Below, piece after piece: positions 30,166 through 40,569 of a stretch of 64,000 nt of DNA (position 1 is its first letter; every line of letters starts with the position of its first letter). The notes beneath the pieces are model-generated. The model ran no database searches, was not told the origin of the DNA, and worked only from the letters and a program-made list of their open reading frames with translations. This DNA is from Geminocystis sp. NIES-3709. GTDB taxonomy: Bacteria; Cyanobacteriota; Cyanobacteriia; Cyanobacteriales; Cyanobacteriaceae. Location: the NCBI RefSeq assembly GCF_001548115.1, contig NZ_AP014821.1, forward strand, positions 992,001 through 1,056,000. The letters run 5' to 3'. Both the position numbers and the translations under genes were made by a program.

Positions 30166-30171
30166 GGAGAA
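30166..30171 (+). promoter_or_regulatory. Ribosome-binding site fixing the chemoreceptor start
   Basis: GGAGAAAG lies 6-7 bases before the ATG at 30178, whereas the earlier in-frame ATGs at 30109 and 30160 have no such site and the first overlaps cheW. This favours 30178 as the true start. Confidence 0.6.
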
Positions 30172-30177
30172 AGCACT

Positions 30178-32907
30178 ATGGTATCAGAAACTGACTATCA
30201 ACAAAGATATGGACAGGCTCAAACAGCTTATCTTGAGGGTGATTTAGAATCAGCTATTAATATTGCAGATGACATTACAAAAGACTACCCAGAAGATCCG
30301 AGCGTTTTATTACTCAAAGGACATATATACTTACGTCAACAAGAATACGAAACAGCGAAAGCTACCTATAAACAAGTACTGAATCTAACAGATCATCAAG
30401 ATTTAGTAAACTTAGCTCATCAAGGATTAGCACAAATAGAAGAAGAACAACAAGACTTTTACCCCTCAGAAGTAGAGTCCCCTATGTTTGACGATGAGAT
30501 TGAAGAAATAGATGATGATGAACCAAATGATAATTGGACGAGTAGTATTCAATTTGATAGCATCGATTGGGATGTGGATGATTTAGAGGAAGAAGACATC
30601 GAAGATCCCACTCTGCAACAAAATCCCCCTCTTAATAGAGATTTCTCTAATCCTCCTCCAAAACCAAAATCTTCTACTCAACAAAATGAGTCTTTTGAAA
30701 ATCTATTTACCGATGATGATAATGATGATACCGCAGCGAATCAAACCCCCAGTAAAAATGAAAAAGTTACCTCACATTCAGATTTTGACGGATTTTCTGA
30801 TGATCTGTTAGCCATGAATCTTGATGAATCAGATTTTAACTATGATGATGAGGATGAAGATTTTATCAGTGATGGTACTCAAGATACAGGTGCCCCTACT
30901 TTTGTTGTTTCTTCTGAAGAACCAGAATTGAGTGATCTCGAAAAAATGTTAACGGGAGGAGCCAATCTTTTAGGAGATTTTGACGAAGATTTAGGAGACT
31001 ATAGCTCAGAATTAGAACCTTTAACTTCTGCAATGCAATCATCTAACCCCTCAACTACTGAATTAGGAGATGAAGATGGCCCCTTAGTACCAGAAGGAGA
31101 GGAAAATTTCTTTTTTGCACCTGATGAATTAGACGATATTCCTGATATTGATGCAGATGAATTACCTGTATCTAGTATTTTCACTAAAGAACAAAGACAA
31201 GACAAATCCTTTAGTAGTATTTTAGATGATAATGATAATGTTTTTGATGATGATTTTGAAAATGAAATTACGGGAAGTTTTACCTTTGATACAGATAAAA
31301 TTAACTTAGATATAGAAGATGATGATATTAGTGTTTCTTCTTCTCTTTCAGATATATCTACGTCTCCATCTTCTACCATATTCACTCCAGAAGTGGAAAT
31401 TCCTCAAGGAAATTTAGCTAAATACTATAATTTACCTTTACTATCAAAACAGTTAGTTCATGGTGGTATAACTGGTATTGCTACTTTCTTGATTGTGTTG
31501 TTAGTTAGTTTTTCCCAAGCCTCTATTCCTCTAAATACGACGAATAAGCCTGAAGTAAAACCGACAACGGAGAAAAAAGAAACTCCGGTTAAACAGGAAG
31601 ATAAACAAGCCAAAACCATTACTTATCCTTTCTTTAACAGATTTTTGTTAAGTTTGATAGCTGGTCTTGCCAGTGGTGGCAGTACAATAGCATTAGGTTA
31701 TTTAATGACTAATCATGTTAGACGCTATACCAATGATTTGCAGAATCAATTTGAGTCAGTTTATCAAGGTGATTATGAAGTTAAAGCAACGGTTTATTCT
31801 CAGGATGAATTTGGGACTTTAGCCGCAGGATTTAACCAAATGGCAAAAATGATTAATACTACCACCACAGAAGCCAGAAAACGGGCGGAAGAAACGGAAA
31901 GAGCGAGGGAAGATTTACAACGTCAGGTTATTCGTCTTCTCGATGACGTGGAAGGGGCGGCAAGAGGAGATTTAACGGTACAAGCTGAGGTAACGGCGGA
32001 CGTTTTAGGGGCGGTGGCTGATGCTTTTAACCTAACTATTACAAACTTACGGAAAATCGTTAAACAGGTTAAACAAGCGGCGGTTCAAGTAAACAAAGCG
32101 AGTACAGATAGTGAGGTATTCGCCCGAAATCAATCTAGTGATGCGTTGAGGATGGCGGAGGAGTTAGCTGTAACGCTTAATTCGGTACAAATGATGACTG
32201 ATTCTATTCAAAGGGTAGCAGAAAACGCTAGGGAAGCGGAAGAAGTTGCTCGATCGTCTAGTGTTACAGCCCTTAAAGGTGGAGATGCGGTAGAACGAAC
32301 GGTGGCAGGTATTTTACAAATTAGAGAAACTGTATCGGAAACGACTCGAAAGGTAAAACGACTAGCGGAAGCATCTCAACAAATTTCCACCATTGTTGCC
32401 GTTATTTCTCAAATTTCCTCTCGTACCAACTTGTTAGCGTTAAATGCTTCGATTCAAGCGGCACGGGCGGGGGAAGCTGGTAGAGGGTTTGCGATCGTGG
32501 CTGATGAAGTACGACAGTTAGCGGATCGTTCGGCTAAATCCTTACAAGAAATTGAACAAATTGTATTACAAATTCAAACAGAAACGGGATCGGTAATGAC
32601 GGCAATGGAAGAGGGTATTCAACAGGTTCGGGATGTAACTGATCGATCGGAACAGGCAAAACGATCGCTAGAAGATATTATTCAAGTATCTAATCGTATT
32701 GATGCTTTAGTTCGATCGATTACTGCTGACACCGATGAACAAAGAGAAAATTCCAGAGGGGTTGCGAAGGTAATGCAGGCCGTAGAATTAACTGCCCAAG
32801 CCACTTCTCAAGAATCCCAAAGAGTAGCAGGTTCACTACAAAATCTGGTAGGTATTGCGAAAGATCTTATTTCTTCTGTAGAACGTTTTAAAGTAGAAGG
32901 AAAATAA
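30178..32907 (+). CDS. PilJ-like methyl-accepting chemotaxis protein
   Basis: About 909 residues from the RBS-supported start. The order is: a helical TPR-like region (about 1-95); a long acidic, Ser-rich, probably disordered region (about 100-405, dense in Asp/Glu); membrane helix 1 (about 425-450); a short external loop of about 35 residues; membrane helix 2 (about 485-510); a HAMP domain (about 514-560) and a second HAMP-like segment; then the signalling domain whose conserved tip ([35 protein letters not shown]) is near 750-785. There is no periplasmic sensor domain; input is probably cytosolic or from pili. It is the last gene of the PilH-CheW-PilJ set and relates to the PilJ/PixJ receptors of twitching motility. 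Confidence 0.92.
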   Translation: MVSETDYQQRYGQAQTAYLEGDLESAINIADDITKDYPEDPSVLLLKGHIYLRQQEYETAKATYKQVLNLTDHQDLVNLAHQGLAQIEEEQQDFYPSEVESPMFDDEIEEIDDDEPNDNWTSSIQFDSIDWDVDDLEEEDIEDPTLQQNPPLNRDFSNPPPKPKSSTQQNESFENLFTDDDNDDTAANQTPSKNEKVTSHSDFDGFSDDLLAMNLDESDFNYDDEDEDFISDGTQDTGAPTFVVSSEEPELSDLEKMLTGGANLLGDFDEDLGDYSSELEPLTSAMQSSNPSTTELGDEDGPLVPEGEENFFFAPDELDDIPDIDADELPVSSIFTKEQRQDKSFSSILDDNDNVFDDDFENEITGSFTFDTDKINLDIEDDDISVSSSLSDISTSPSSTIFTPEVEIPQGNLAKYYNLPLLSKQLVHGGITGIATFLIVLLVSFSQASIPLNTTNKPEVKPTTEKKETPVKQEDKQAKTITYPFFNRFLLSLIAGLASGGSTIALGYLMTNHVRRYTNDLQNQFESVYQGDYEVKATVYSQDEFGTLAAGFNQMAKMINTTTTEARKRAEETERAREDLQRQVIRLLDDVEGAARGDLTVQAEVTADVLGAVADAFNLTITNLRKIVKQVKQAAVQVNKASTDSEVFARNQSSDALRMAEELAVTLNSVQMMTDSIQRVAENAREAEEVARSSSVTALKGGDAVERTVAGILQIRETVSETTRKVKRLAEASQQISTIVAVISQISSRTNLLALNASIQAARAGEAGRGFAIVADEVRQLADRSAKSLQEIEQIVLQIQTETGSVMTAMEEGIQQVRDVTDRSEQAKRSLEDIIQVSNRIDALVRSITADTDEQRENSRGVAKVMQAVELTAQATSQESQRVAGSLQNLVGIAKDLISSVERFKVEGK

Positions 32908-33069
32908 TTAAATCAATGAACAATGAACAATTAATAATTAATAACTTCAAAAATTTTGAGTTCAATTTATTGAACGTGATCATGATCATCTTAGCAGTGA
33001 AATTTATCAATCTGTGGATTTTTGATTAACTGCTGTCTTCCAGTCTCCTTATCTCTCTATCTCCTAACT

Positions 33070-33837
33070 AAAGTGAATAAAGTATTTGAACGTCTAGTGT
33101 CGGGACTGTTTTTAACAGGACAAATTTTGGTTCATATCTTACAAGCTAAAATTTATCGTAATAATAGTTTAGATCAAATGGCTTTTGTGGGGCCTGCGTC
33201 CTTGCCCATATCCTTAATTACTGCCGCTTCAGTGGGTATGGTATTTACAATTCAGGTAGCAAGGGAATTTGTCTATTTTGGTGCTACTACCGCAGTGGGA
33301 GGCGTTTTAGCTTTAGCTTTAACTCGTGAATTAGCACCGGTTTTAACAGCCGTAGTATTAGCAGGTCGTGTGGGAAGTGCTTTTGCTGCCGAAATTGGTA
33401 CGATGAAGGTAACAGAACAAATTGACGCTTTGTATATCTTAAAAACAGATCCTGTTGATTATTTAGTGACTCCTAGAGTTATTGCTTGTTCTTTAACGTT
33501 GCCTATTTTAAGTATTGTCTCTTTAGTGGTAGGTATGGGAGCGGGGTTAATTATCTCTGATACAATTTATGATATTTCTACCTCAATTTTTCTTGATTCT
33601 GTTAAGAATTTTTTGAAAACATGGGACGTAATTGTTTGTATTATTAAATCTGTGGTTTTTGGAGCGATTATTGCTATTATTGGCTGTAATTGGGGTTTAA
33701 CTACCACGGGGGGTGCAAAGGGTGTAGGTCGATCAACTACTGAAGCGGTGGTTATTTCTTTGATTTCGATTTTTGTAACTAATTTTTTTCTTTCATGGTT
33801 AATGTTTCAAGGTACTGGTAGTGCGGTAATAGAATAA
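33070..33837 (+). CDS. MlaE-type ABC transporter permease
   Basis: About 255 residues from a GTG at 33070. A TTG start at 33022 would add a poorly conserved leader, and the family N-terminus aligns with VFERLVSGLFLTGQI. The MlaE domain is clear: VGPASLPISLITAASVGMVF, FGATTAVGGVLALALTRELA, RVGSAFAAEIGTMKVTEQID and GGAKGVGRSTTEAVV. These permeases form phospholipid or lipid transporters between inner and outer membrane with an ATPase (MlaF) and an MCE protein (MlaD); neither partner is adjacent. Split arrangement is usual in cyanobacteria. Confidence 0.9.
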   Translation, partial: KVNKVFERLVSGLFLTGQILVHILQAKIYRNNSLDQMAFVGPASLPISLITAASVGMVFTIQVAREFVYFGATTAVGGVLALALTRELAPVLTAVVLAGRVGSAFAAEIGTMKVTEQIDALYILKTDPVDYLVTPRVIACSLTLPILSIVSLVVGMGAGLIISDTIYDISTSIFLDSVKNFLKTWDVIVCIIKSVVFGAIIAIIGCNWGLTTTGGAKGVGRSTTEAVVISLISIFVTNFFLSWLMFQGTGSAVIE

Positions 33838-34008
33838 TTGACAATTAAGAATTGATAATTGATAATTACTTTGTCAGGACTTGCTCATTTATAAGAAAAA
33901 GAAAAACTAAGGAATGAAGCATTGTTCTTTAAGGGTTAAAGTTTTTGCCCTTTATTTTTGATTTAATCTTAACCAATTATTTTTTTATATCAGTAAGTTG
34001 ATAAATTT

Positions 34009-34944
34009 ATGCGTATTTTAATTATGGGGGGAACTCGTTTTATCGGTGTTTCTCTGACTAAAATTTTAGTTGCTCAAGGTCATGAAGTTGTTTTGTTTAA
34101 TAGAGGTAATAAATCTGTACCTGTTGATGCTGTGACTCAAATACATGGCGATCGTAAAGATATACCACAATTACAAGAAAAATTAAAAGGACAAAATTTT
34201 GATGCCATTTTCGATAATAATGGGCGAGAATTAAGTGATACTCAACCTTTAGTTGAATTATTTAAAGGAAAATTATCTCATTTTATCTATGTTAGTTCAG
34301 CAGGGGTTTATTTATCATCGGAACAAATGCCTCACCTAGAGGATGATCCTGTTGACCCACAAAGTCGCCACAAAGGGAAATATGAAACGGAACAATATCT
34401 CCAAAATGAGGGTATTCCCTTTACTTCAATTCGTCCTGTATATATTTATGGTTCGGGCAACTATAATGATTTAGAGGCTTGGTTTTTCGATCGATTAGTA
34501 CGAAATTTGCCTATTTTAATTCCGAATAGTGGTTTACACTTTACTCAATTTGGTCATGTGGAAGACTTAGCTATCGCGATGAGTAAGGTTTTGGGTAATT
34601 CCAAAGCCATTGGACAAATATATAACATTTCGGGCGATCGATATGTAACCTTTAAAGGATTAGCTTTGGCTTGTGCATCTGCTATCGGGAAAAATCCAGA
34701 AGAAATAGAGATAAAATATTATAATCCTAAGAAATTTAATTTAGGAAAAAGAAAAGCATTTCCTATTAGAGTACAACATTTTTTTGCCGATATTTCCAAA
34801 GCTAAAAAAGATTTAGATTGGCAACCAAAATATGATTTAATTTCAGGATTAAAAGAGTCTTTTGAAAATGATTATTTACCATCAGGGAGAGACAAAATTG
34901 AAATAGATTTTACTCTCGATCGAGAAATCCTCAGTCAATTATAA
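34009..34944 (+). CDS. NAD-dependent epimerase-like protein, CSP41 type
   Basis: 311 residues of the extended SDR fold. The N-terminal motif MGGTRFIGVSLTKILVAQGH and the segment FDAIFDNNGRELSDTQPLVE match the cyanobacterial relatives of the chloroplast stem-loop RNA-binding protein CSP41b. The usual Tyr-x3-Lys catalytic pair is altered (KGKYETEQYL), typical of this group, which may act on RNA or chloroplast-type ribosome assembly and not as a sugar epimerase. It is transcribed alone. Confidence 0.8.
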   Translation: MRILIMGGTRFIGVSLTKILVAQGHEVVLFNRGNKSVPVDAVTQIHGDRKDIPQLQEKLKGQNFDAIFDNNGRELSDTQPLVELFKGKLSHFIYVSSAGVYLSSEQMPHLEDDPVDPQSRHKGKYETEQYLQNEGIPFTSIRPVYIYGSGNYNDLEAWFFDRLVRNLPILIPNSGLHFTQFGHVEDLAIAMSKVLGNSKAIGQIYNISGDRYVTFKGLALACASAIGKNPEEIEIKYYNPKKFNLGKRKAFPIRVQHFFADISKAKKDLDWQPKYDLISGLKESFENDYLPSGRDKIEIDFTLDREILSQL

Positions 34945-35403
34945 TCCTTAAAAAGATCTTACAAAAAAATAGCTCCTTTTTAAACAAATTTTTAGAATAG
35001 AAAGATATTTTAAAATTATATCTAGCAGTCCTAAATAGATTATTTCAAAAAGTATTAAATTTTCAAAAAGTTTAAATATTTTTTATAATAATTGATTATT
35101 AACATCTTAATTTTACCTGAGTTCGATGTTAGAAATTTTATTATTAATAAGGGTTTAAGAGTAGTAGGTAAAGACATTTTACCTTAACAAAAGAATTAAA
35201 TAAGCATAAATAATTATCTAAAATCAATTTGACTAATGTTTAAATCAATTATTACTATTGTCTCCTACCTTAATAAAAAATTTTATGTTGAAATGAGTTT
35301 ATTTCGGATTGCTATATAAATTATTATTCTTAACAAATAGTCTTGTTATTACTAAGAACATTTATTGAAATAAATTCAATGTTATTTTTTATTTTAAAAA
35401 ACT
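34945..35403. other. Intergenic region with candidate element
   Basis: About 460 bp, AT-rich, holding a possible 292-bp inverted-repeat element (35023-35314) with an internal TTACCTGAGTTCGA copy at 35113-35126. No gene was seen. Confidence 0.45.
35023..35314. repeat. Possible inverted-repeat element
   Basis: The left end TAGCAGTCCTAAATAGATT (35023-) and the complement of the right end, TAGCAATCCGAAATAAACT (from 35314), match at about 15 of 19 positions. A further left-end copy, TAGCAGTTCTAAATAAATT, occurs near 62543. No coding content. Confidence 0.4.
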
Positions 35404-37074
35404 ATGAAAATATCGATCGCCCAACTAAATCCCATAATCGGAGATATTGAAAACAATGCTAAGAAAATTCGAGAAAAAGCTGAATTAGCCGTTAAAGAGG
35501 GTGCAAAATTACTCTTAACCCCTGAATTATCTCTTTGTGGTTATCCTCCCAGAGATTTACTTTTAAACCAAAGTTTTGTTGATGTAATGTCTGAAAAATT
35601 ACAGCAATTAGCCTTAGAAATTCCATCACAAATTTATGTTTTAGTAGGTACTGTAACATTTAATTCTCTTGCTCATGAACAGGGTAAAAAGAACCTTTAT
35701 AATAGTACTGCTTTAATCAATAATGGTAAAATCTACCAAATCTATCATAAAAGACTTTTACCAACTTATGATGTATTTGAAGAAGATCGATATTTTAGTG
35801 CAGGAAATGATGTTAATTTTTTCATTTTAGATGGTGTAAAAATAGGGGTAACAATTTGTGAAGATTTGTGGAATGATGAACAATTTTGGGGTAAAAAAAA
35901 TTATAGTATTAATCCTATTCAAGATTTAGTTAATGAGGATATTGATTTAATTGTCAATTTATCAGCTTCGCCTTATATTGTTGGGAAACAAAAACTAAGA
36001 GAAGGATTATTAAAGCATATTGTTAACAAATATAAAATACCAATTATTTATGTTAATCAAGTAGGTGGAAATGATGATTTAATTTTCGATGGTTTTAGTT
36101 GTGGAGTTAACAAGCAAGGAGAAATAATTGCTAGATGTTATCCCTATCAAGAAGATTTAATTTATTTAGAATTAGAGAAAAATAATAAAGATTTATCTTC
36201 AAATTATGTTCAAGATTTAATTGATAGTGAAGAGAAAGAAATTTATCAAGCCTTAGTATTAGGTGTCAAAGATTATGCTCGAAAATGTGGTTTTACTAAA
36301 GCTATTTTAGGTTTAAGTGGTGGTATTGATTCCGCTTTAGTGGCAACTATTGCTGTTTCTGCATTAGGTAAAGATAATGTTTTTGGTGTGTTAATGCCTT
36401 CCCCTTACAGTTCAGATCATTCTGTTATTGATGCTGAAAAATTAGTTAATAATTTAGGTATAAAAAGCGAAAAAATATCTATTCAAGAGGGAATGAAAAG
36501 TTTTGATTTTATGTTAAATCCCCTTTTTAAAAATACAGAATTTGGTATTGCTGAAGAAAATTTACAGTCGAGAATTAGAGGGACTTTATTAATGGCGATC
36601 GCAAATAAATTTGGTTATTTATTATTATCAACGGGCAATAAATCTGAGATGGCAGTGGGATATTGTACTTTGTATGGTGATATGAATGGGGGATTAGCTG
36701 TTATTGCAGACGTACCGAAAACGAAAGTTTTTAACATCTGTAAATGGATTAATAAGGATGAAGAAATAATCCCTAATAATATTTTAGTAAAACCACCAAG
36801 TGCAGAATTAAAACCCAATCAAAAAGATGAAGATTCTTTGCCTCCTTATGATATTTTAGACGATATTTTAGAACGTTATATCACTCAACATCAATCTTTA
36901 AATGATATTGAAAAAGCAGGGCATAATTTAGAGACTATTAAAAAAGTGGTAAAATTAGTTGATCGAGCTGAATTTAAACGAAAACAAGCCCCTCCTGGAC
37001 TAAAAATAACAGATCGAGCATTTGGTACCGGTTGGAAAATGCCTATTGCTTATAGATTAGGAATTACAAATTAG
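35404..37074 (+). CDS. nadE: Glutamine-dependent NAD+ synthetase
   Basis: 556 residues with an N-terminal nitrilase-type glutaminase domain (about 1-250) and a C-terminal ATP-dependent NAD synthetase domain (about 270-556). The glutaminase triad is visible: Glu41 (TPELSLCGYPPRD), Lys116 (YHKRLLPTYDVFEEDRYF) and Cys152 (TICEDLWN). The synthetase domain has the PP-loop LGLSGGIDSALVATIA (near 305) and the STGNKSEMAVGYCTLYGDM segment. It converts nicotinate adenine dinucleotide to NAD+ using glutamine as the nitrogen donor. The length is normal for the two-domain type. Confidence 0.97.
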   Translation: MKISIAQLNPIIGDIENNAKKIREKAELAVKEGAKLLLTPELSLCGYPPRDLLLNQSFVDVMSEKLQQLALEIPSQIYVLVGTVTFNSLAHEQGKKNLYNSTALINNGKIYQIYHKRLLPTYDVFEEDRYFSAGNDVNFFILDGVKIGVTICEDLWNDEQFWGKKNYSINPIQDLVNEDIDLIVNLSASPYIVGKQKLREGLLKHIVNKYKIPIIYVNQVGGNDDLIFDGFSCGVNKQGEIIARCYPYQEDLIYLELEKNNKDLSSNYVQDLIDSEEKEIYQALVLGVKDYARKCGFTKAILGLSGGIDSALVATIAVSALGKDNVFGVLMPSPYSSDHSVIDAEKLVNNLGIKSEKISIQEGMKSFDFMLNPLFKNTEFGIAEENLQSRIRGTLLMAIANKFGYLLLSTGNKSEMAVGYCTLYGDMNGGLAVIADVPKTKVFNICKWINKDEEIIPNNILVKPPSAELKPNQKDEDSLPPYDILDDILERYITQHQSLNDIEKAGHNLETIKKVVKLVDRAEFKRKQAPPGLKITDRAFGTGWKMPIAYRLGITN

Positions 37075-37189
37075 AAATTAGAAATTTTTGTTGTAATTTA
37101 ATAGTTATTTACTTATTATTATTATATAGCAATTCTTATATTTATGAGGTACTCCAGAGCAGAGTCAAACCCATTGCTATTAAGAAATA

Positions 37190-38017
37190 GGTGTACCTTA
37201 CTATTTAGATAAACGCTATAATAGTGATTTTTCACTTGATGAAATTAAAAGTATTTTGGAAAAACTATATTACTATCTTTCCTTTATTAATGGTTCATGG
37301 ACAACACCAATATTAATAACAGGTTTTGATCATAATGATATATTAGTATCGGAACTATGGTGGAATTTTTTTGTTGAATCACATCGTTATATTAAAAGAT
37401 GGTTTCCCGATTCTTGTGATCAAGATTTTCAAAATTTATTTTCTAATTTTTGTCAAAAATGGAATAATCCTCAATGGAATGACGTATTAAAAAAAGCACT
37501 TAATTGGTATATTGAAACAAATAAATGCTCAATTATGATAGAAGGTAATATTATCTTACAACAGGCTGCTTTAGAAATGTTATCTAGCTTTATATTAGTA
37601 GAATTGACACAAGTGATAACAAAAGAGAAATATGATAAAAAAGACACTACCAAGAAAATTAGAAAATTGTTAAATCACTATAATTTACCGTTAAAGATTC
37701 CTGTAAATTTAACTAATTTAAAAAAAATCGAAAATGATCAAGACAATAGATTTAATGATTCTCCAGCAATTTTTGTATTTGTAAGAAAGTCAATTGTTCA
37801 TGACACTCTTGAAAATTTAGAAAAAATGGAGGAAACTATAATAAATTCACAAGTGGATAAAGAAGATGTTATTTCTGAAGTTTATATTTTAGGTCAATGG
37901 TATTTAGAGATAATTTTATTAAAAATATTTGACTATCAAGGAAATTATGTCGATCGTACAAAACAAGATATTTGGAAAAATTCAATTGGGGAAGATTTTA
38001 CTAAATTAATATCTTAA
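37190..38017 (+). CDS. HEPN-like protein of unknown function, 5' end uncertain
   Basis: The open frame begins just after a TAG at 37187-37189. Residues that look coding (PYYLDKRYNSDFSLDEIKSI) precede the first usable start, a TTG at 37256 that gives 253 residues. The N-terminus may therefore be truncated or use an unusual start. The C-terminal half contains FVRKSIVH, an R-x4-H motif typical of HEPN-fold proteins, in a mostly helical setting followed by GQWYLEIILLKIFDYQGNYV. HEPN proteins are often RNases or toxin and defence components, but the catalytic version normally has Asn after the Arg, where Lys is found here. It has no adjacent partner: nadE is upstream on the same strand and the histidine kinase is convergent. 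Confidence 0.6.
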   Translation, partial: GVPYYLDKRYNSDFSLDEIKSILEKLYYYLSFINGSWTTPILITGFDHNDILVSELWWNFFVESHRYIKRWFPDSCDQDFQNLFSNFCQKWNNPQWNDVLKKALNWYIETNKCSIMIEGNIILQQAALEMLSSFILVELTQVITKEKYDKKDTTKKIRKLLNHYNLPLKIPVNLTNLKKIENDQDNRFNDSPAIFVFVRKSIVHDTLENLEKMEETIINSQVDKEDVISEVYILGQWYLEIILLKIFDYQGNYVDRTKQDIWKNSIGEDFTKLIS

Positions 38018-38188
38018 GTATAGCTATGGTGTTCGATCGAGCCTAAAGAAAATTAACTTTAATATAAAAAACTATATTTTAGTAACGATAATTTAATATT
38101 TTTTATCATCTTAACAAACTGTTTCAAACTTAAGTGAAATGACTATATATCTTTCCAATCTAACCTTTAATTTTGATAACTTATGAAT

Positions 38189-39832
38189 TTAGTCAGTTTT
38201 TAGTAAAGGCATTTGAGACAGAGGAATGGTTAATGTTACTGTAGATCCTAATTCTTCTCCCATGCTGTAAAAAGAGATTTTACCCCCCATTGTTTCTACT
38301 AAGCGTTTTGAGATAGCTAATCCTAATCCTGTACCTCCATAAGCCTTTGTTCGAGAACCATCTACTTGATAAAATGTCTCAAATAGTTTTTCTTGTTTAT
38401 CTAAGGAAACTCCTATACCCGTATCTGCAACGCTGATTTTTACCATACCGGGTAATGTCATTCCTTTTAAAATAAAGGTTTTAGGTATAATTTCTGTTGT
38501 AATTTCTATCCCTCCCACTCTGGTAAATTTGAGAGAATTACCAACTAAATTAAACATTATTTGTAGTAGTCTTTGATAATCAGCATAGACTAAAATTTGG
38601 TCATAGGTAGCAGGTAAATGAATATTAAGAGAGAGATTTTTTTTCTCGGCTTGATTATGGGCAAATTTATAAATATCGTTGTAAATGTTGTTAAGAGAAA
38701 TCGTATCTAAATTAAATTCTAATTTCCCGGATTCTATTTTGGCGATGTCTAAAATATCATTAATTAAATTCAATAAGTGTAAGGCGGAATGATAGGCTTG
38801 ATCGAGAAATTCTAGTTCTTCTTCTCGACTATCGGTCATATCATCTAGTATGAGTCTTAAAAATCCGATGATACCATTTAAAGGTGTTCTTAATTCGTGG
38901 CTAGTACTGGCTAAAAATTCAGTTTTTAATCGAGATGCTTCTTCTGCCTGAGTATTTGCTTGTTCTAGTTTTTGGTATAGCATAGCATGAGCGATCGCAG
39001 TTCCCACTTGATCTGCTAATTCTTGTACTAATTCTAATTCTGCTTGATTCCATTGTCTTAATCGATCGCATTGATGTAAACAAATAATTCCATTAAATTG
39101 ATCGTGATAAAAAGTAGGTACTAACAACACGGACAAAGCATCACAGGAAGGGTACAAAGTCCCAACTATAATTTTTGGTTTACGCTCAAACACAACATCT
39201 TTTATCACAGGATAGTCATGAAAATTAAAACGTCTTCCTAATATGGAGGGATAACGAGGATCACAATATTCGGCTTTAATTTCGAGATATTCCTCTTCTT
39301 TTGTCGGGGAAAATAAAAGACAACGATTAGTACTTAAAGCTTTTCCGATACTATCTACCGTTTGTTGCCAAATGGTTTCTAAATTGAGCGTCGCTCGAAT
39401 TTTTCGTGCTATGGTGGTAAGTAATTTTTGATAAGGATCGGGATTAGTGGGTAGTGAGGAAGTGGTAGTTAAACAAATTTCTTGTTCTTGTAAAAGATGC
39501 CCCATAACTAATACTAATTCAGCATTACCACTGGGGAGAATAATTGGACTAATAATTAATTCAAAAGGTAAAGAATGATCTTCGTAACACAAAATACAAT
39601 GACATTGTTCAGGAATTTTCCGAGTTAAAATTCTTTCAATTCTTTCCAGATAAGCTGATTTTGCAAAAGGAGATAATTTGATGATTGAGTCGTTAGTAAT
39701 TACTCCTAATTCGGGTAAATTCGATCGCCAATAAAAAGAATGATAGTTACCCAAAACATCTTGAGTAAAGACTAATTCACTACCCAAATCCCCTAGATTT
39801 TGAAAGTTATTTTTAACTATGTTTAACGTCAT
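38189..39832 (-). CDS. PAS/GAF sensor histidine kinase
   Basis: 547 residues. The N-terminal PAS-like region (about 1-130) contains a Cys/His-rich stretch (EQCHCILCYED). A GAF domain (about 145-290) has the family's ETIWQQTVDSIGKALSTNRC opening. HisKA with the phospho-acceptor His (STSHELRTPLNGI, about 313) and HATPase_c follow: N box (MFNLVGNSLKF), G1 (VADTGIGV), F box (FETFYQVDGSR) and G2 (GGTGLGLAI). No membrane helix, so it is a soluble sensor. A chromophore-binding Cys in the GAF pocket is conceivable (TNRCLLF) but unproven. No adjacent response regulator. Confidence 0.92.
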   Translation of the reverse strand: MTLNIVKNNFQNLGDLGSELVFTQDVLGNYHSFYWRSNLPELGVITNDSIIKLSPFAKSAYLERIERILTRKIPEQCHCILCYEDHSLPFELIISPIILPSGNAELVLVMGHLLQEQEICLTTTSSLPTNPDPYQKLLTTIARKIRATLNLETIWQQTVDSIGKALSTNRCLLFSPTKEEEYLEIKAEYCDPRYPSILGRRFNFHDYPVIKDVVFERKPKIIVGTLYPSCDALSVLLVPTFYHDQFNGIICLHQCDRLRQWNQAELELVQELADQVGTAIAHAMLYQKLEQANTQAEEASRLKTEFLASTSHELRTPLNGIIGFLRLILDDMTDSREEELEFLDQAYHSALHLLNLINDILDIAKIESGKLEFNLDTISLNNIYNDIYKFAHNQAEKKNLSLNIHLPATYDQILVYADYQRLLQIMFNLVGNSLKFTRVGGIEITTEIIPKTFILKGMTLPGMVKISVADTGIGVSLDKQEKLFETFYQVDGSRTKAYGGTGLGLAISKRLVETMGGKISFYSMGEELGSTVTLTIPLSQMPLLKTD

Positions 39833-39994
39833 TTATTCTCCGATGATCTAATCAATGTAATGCTAATCGATCAAAGTTTAGATCATTAACTATATTAAAA
39901 ATTAACTTAGAGCTTAACAAAAATCGCTCTTTTCTTTCAACGATAAATTATTTCAAAAAAAAGGTGTTAGAACGTATTTTAAAGGTTTTTGATG

Positions 39995-40032
39995 AACCTA
40001 AATCCCCCTTATAAAGAGGGAGTTTTTTTGAT
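39995..40032. repeat. Hairpin repeat with flanking T run
   Basis: CCTAAATCCCCCTTATAAAG followed by AGGGAGTTTTTTTG forms a stem of about 7 bp (TCCCCCT with AGAGGGA) and ends in seven Ts. This form is widespread in cyanobacterial intergenic DNA. On the plus strand it has terminator shape, but no plus-strand gene precedes it, so it is listed as a repeat. Confidence 0.45.
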
Positions 40033-40096
40033 TTCCTCCCTTACAAAAAGGGTTTGTGAAATGGTACATCATTATTTTGACACTTCCTTACAGATA

Positions 40097-40327
40097 TTAA
40101 TCGTTCCATTCTCCTCTAGGGGGTACAGGAGGGTTACGACGCAAACTGCGAGTCAAATCATCATCTTGTTGTCTTTCTCCTTTTAACCATTCTTTTAACG
40201 CAGACTCAATAACTCGACTGGGATCATTTGTTAAATGTCTGATTTTTTCGACTAAGTCCGAATCGAGATGAATCGAAATTTCTACCTTATCAGTACCGCG
40301 CCCCTCAGACAAAATTTGATTATTCAT
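40097..40327 (-). CDS. Ribbon-helix-helix-type conserved protein
   Basis: 76 residues. KVEISIHLDSDLVEKIRHLT followed by DPSRVIESALKEWLKGER resembles a ribbon-helix-helix DNA-binding unit (beta strand, then two helices). The C-terminal tail NPPVPPRGEWND is strongly conserved among cyanobacterial homologues as far as I recall. RHH proteins are often antitoxins, but no toxin frame is found on either side, so a stand-alone regulator is more likely. It is divergent from argF, with about 240 bp between the starts. Confidence 0.7.
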   Translation of the reverse strand: MNNQILSEGRGTDKVEISIHLDSDLVEKIRHLTNDPSRVIESALKEWLKGERQQDDDLTRSLRRNPPVPPRGEWND

Positions 40328-40569
40328 ACAATATTTACTAACCCTATACTTGTTCTATTTTACAAAATTATTTTATATATTCTATTGTCCTTGATTTTTA
40401 ACTATTTTCCTAGTGATAGATCAAAATAAGTTAAGAAACGTTAATTTTTTCTAAAATTTTTAAAAAATATTTACAAGATCTGATGTTCAGGATCTGCTTA
40501 ATAAATCAGTTTGATTTTCGTCACCTTGGGTTAAGATATGGAAATTATTTTACAAGTTAAATTTAATAT

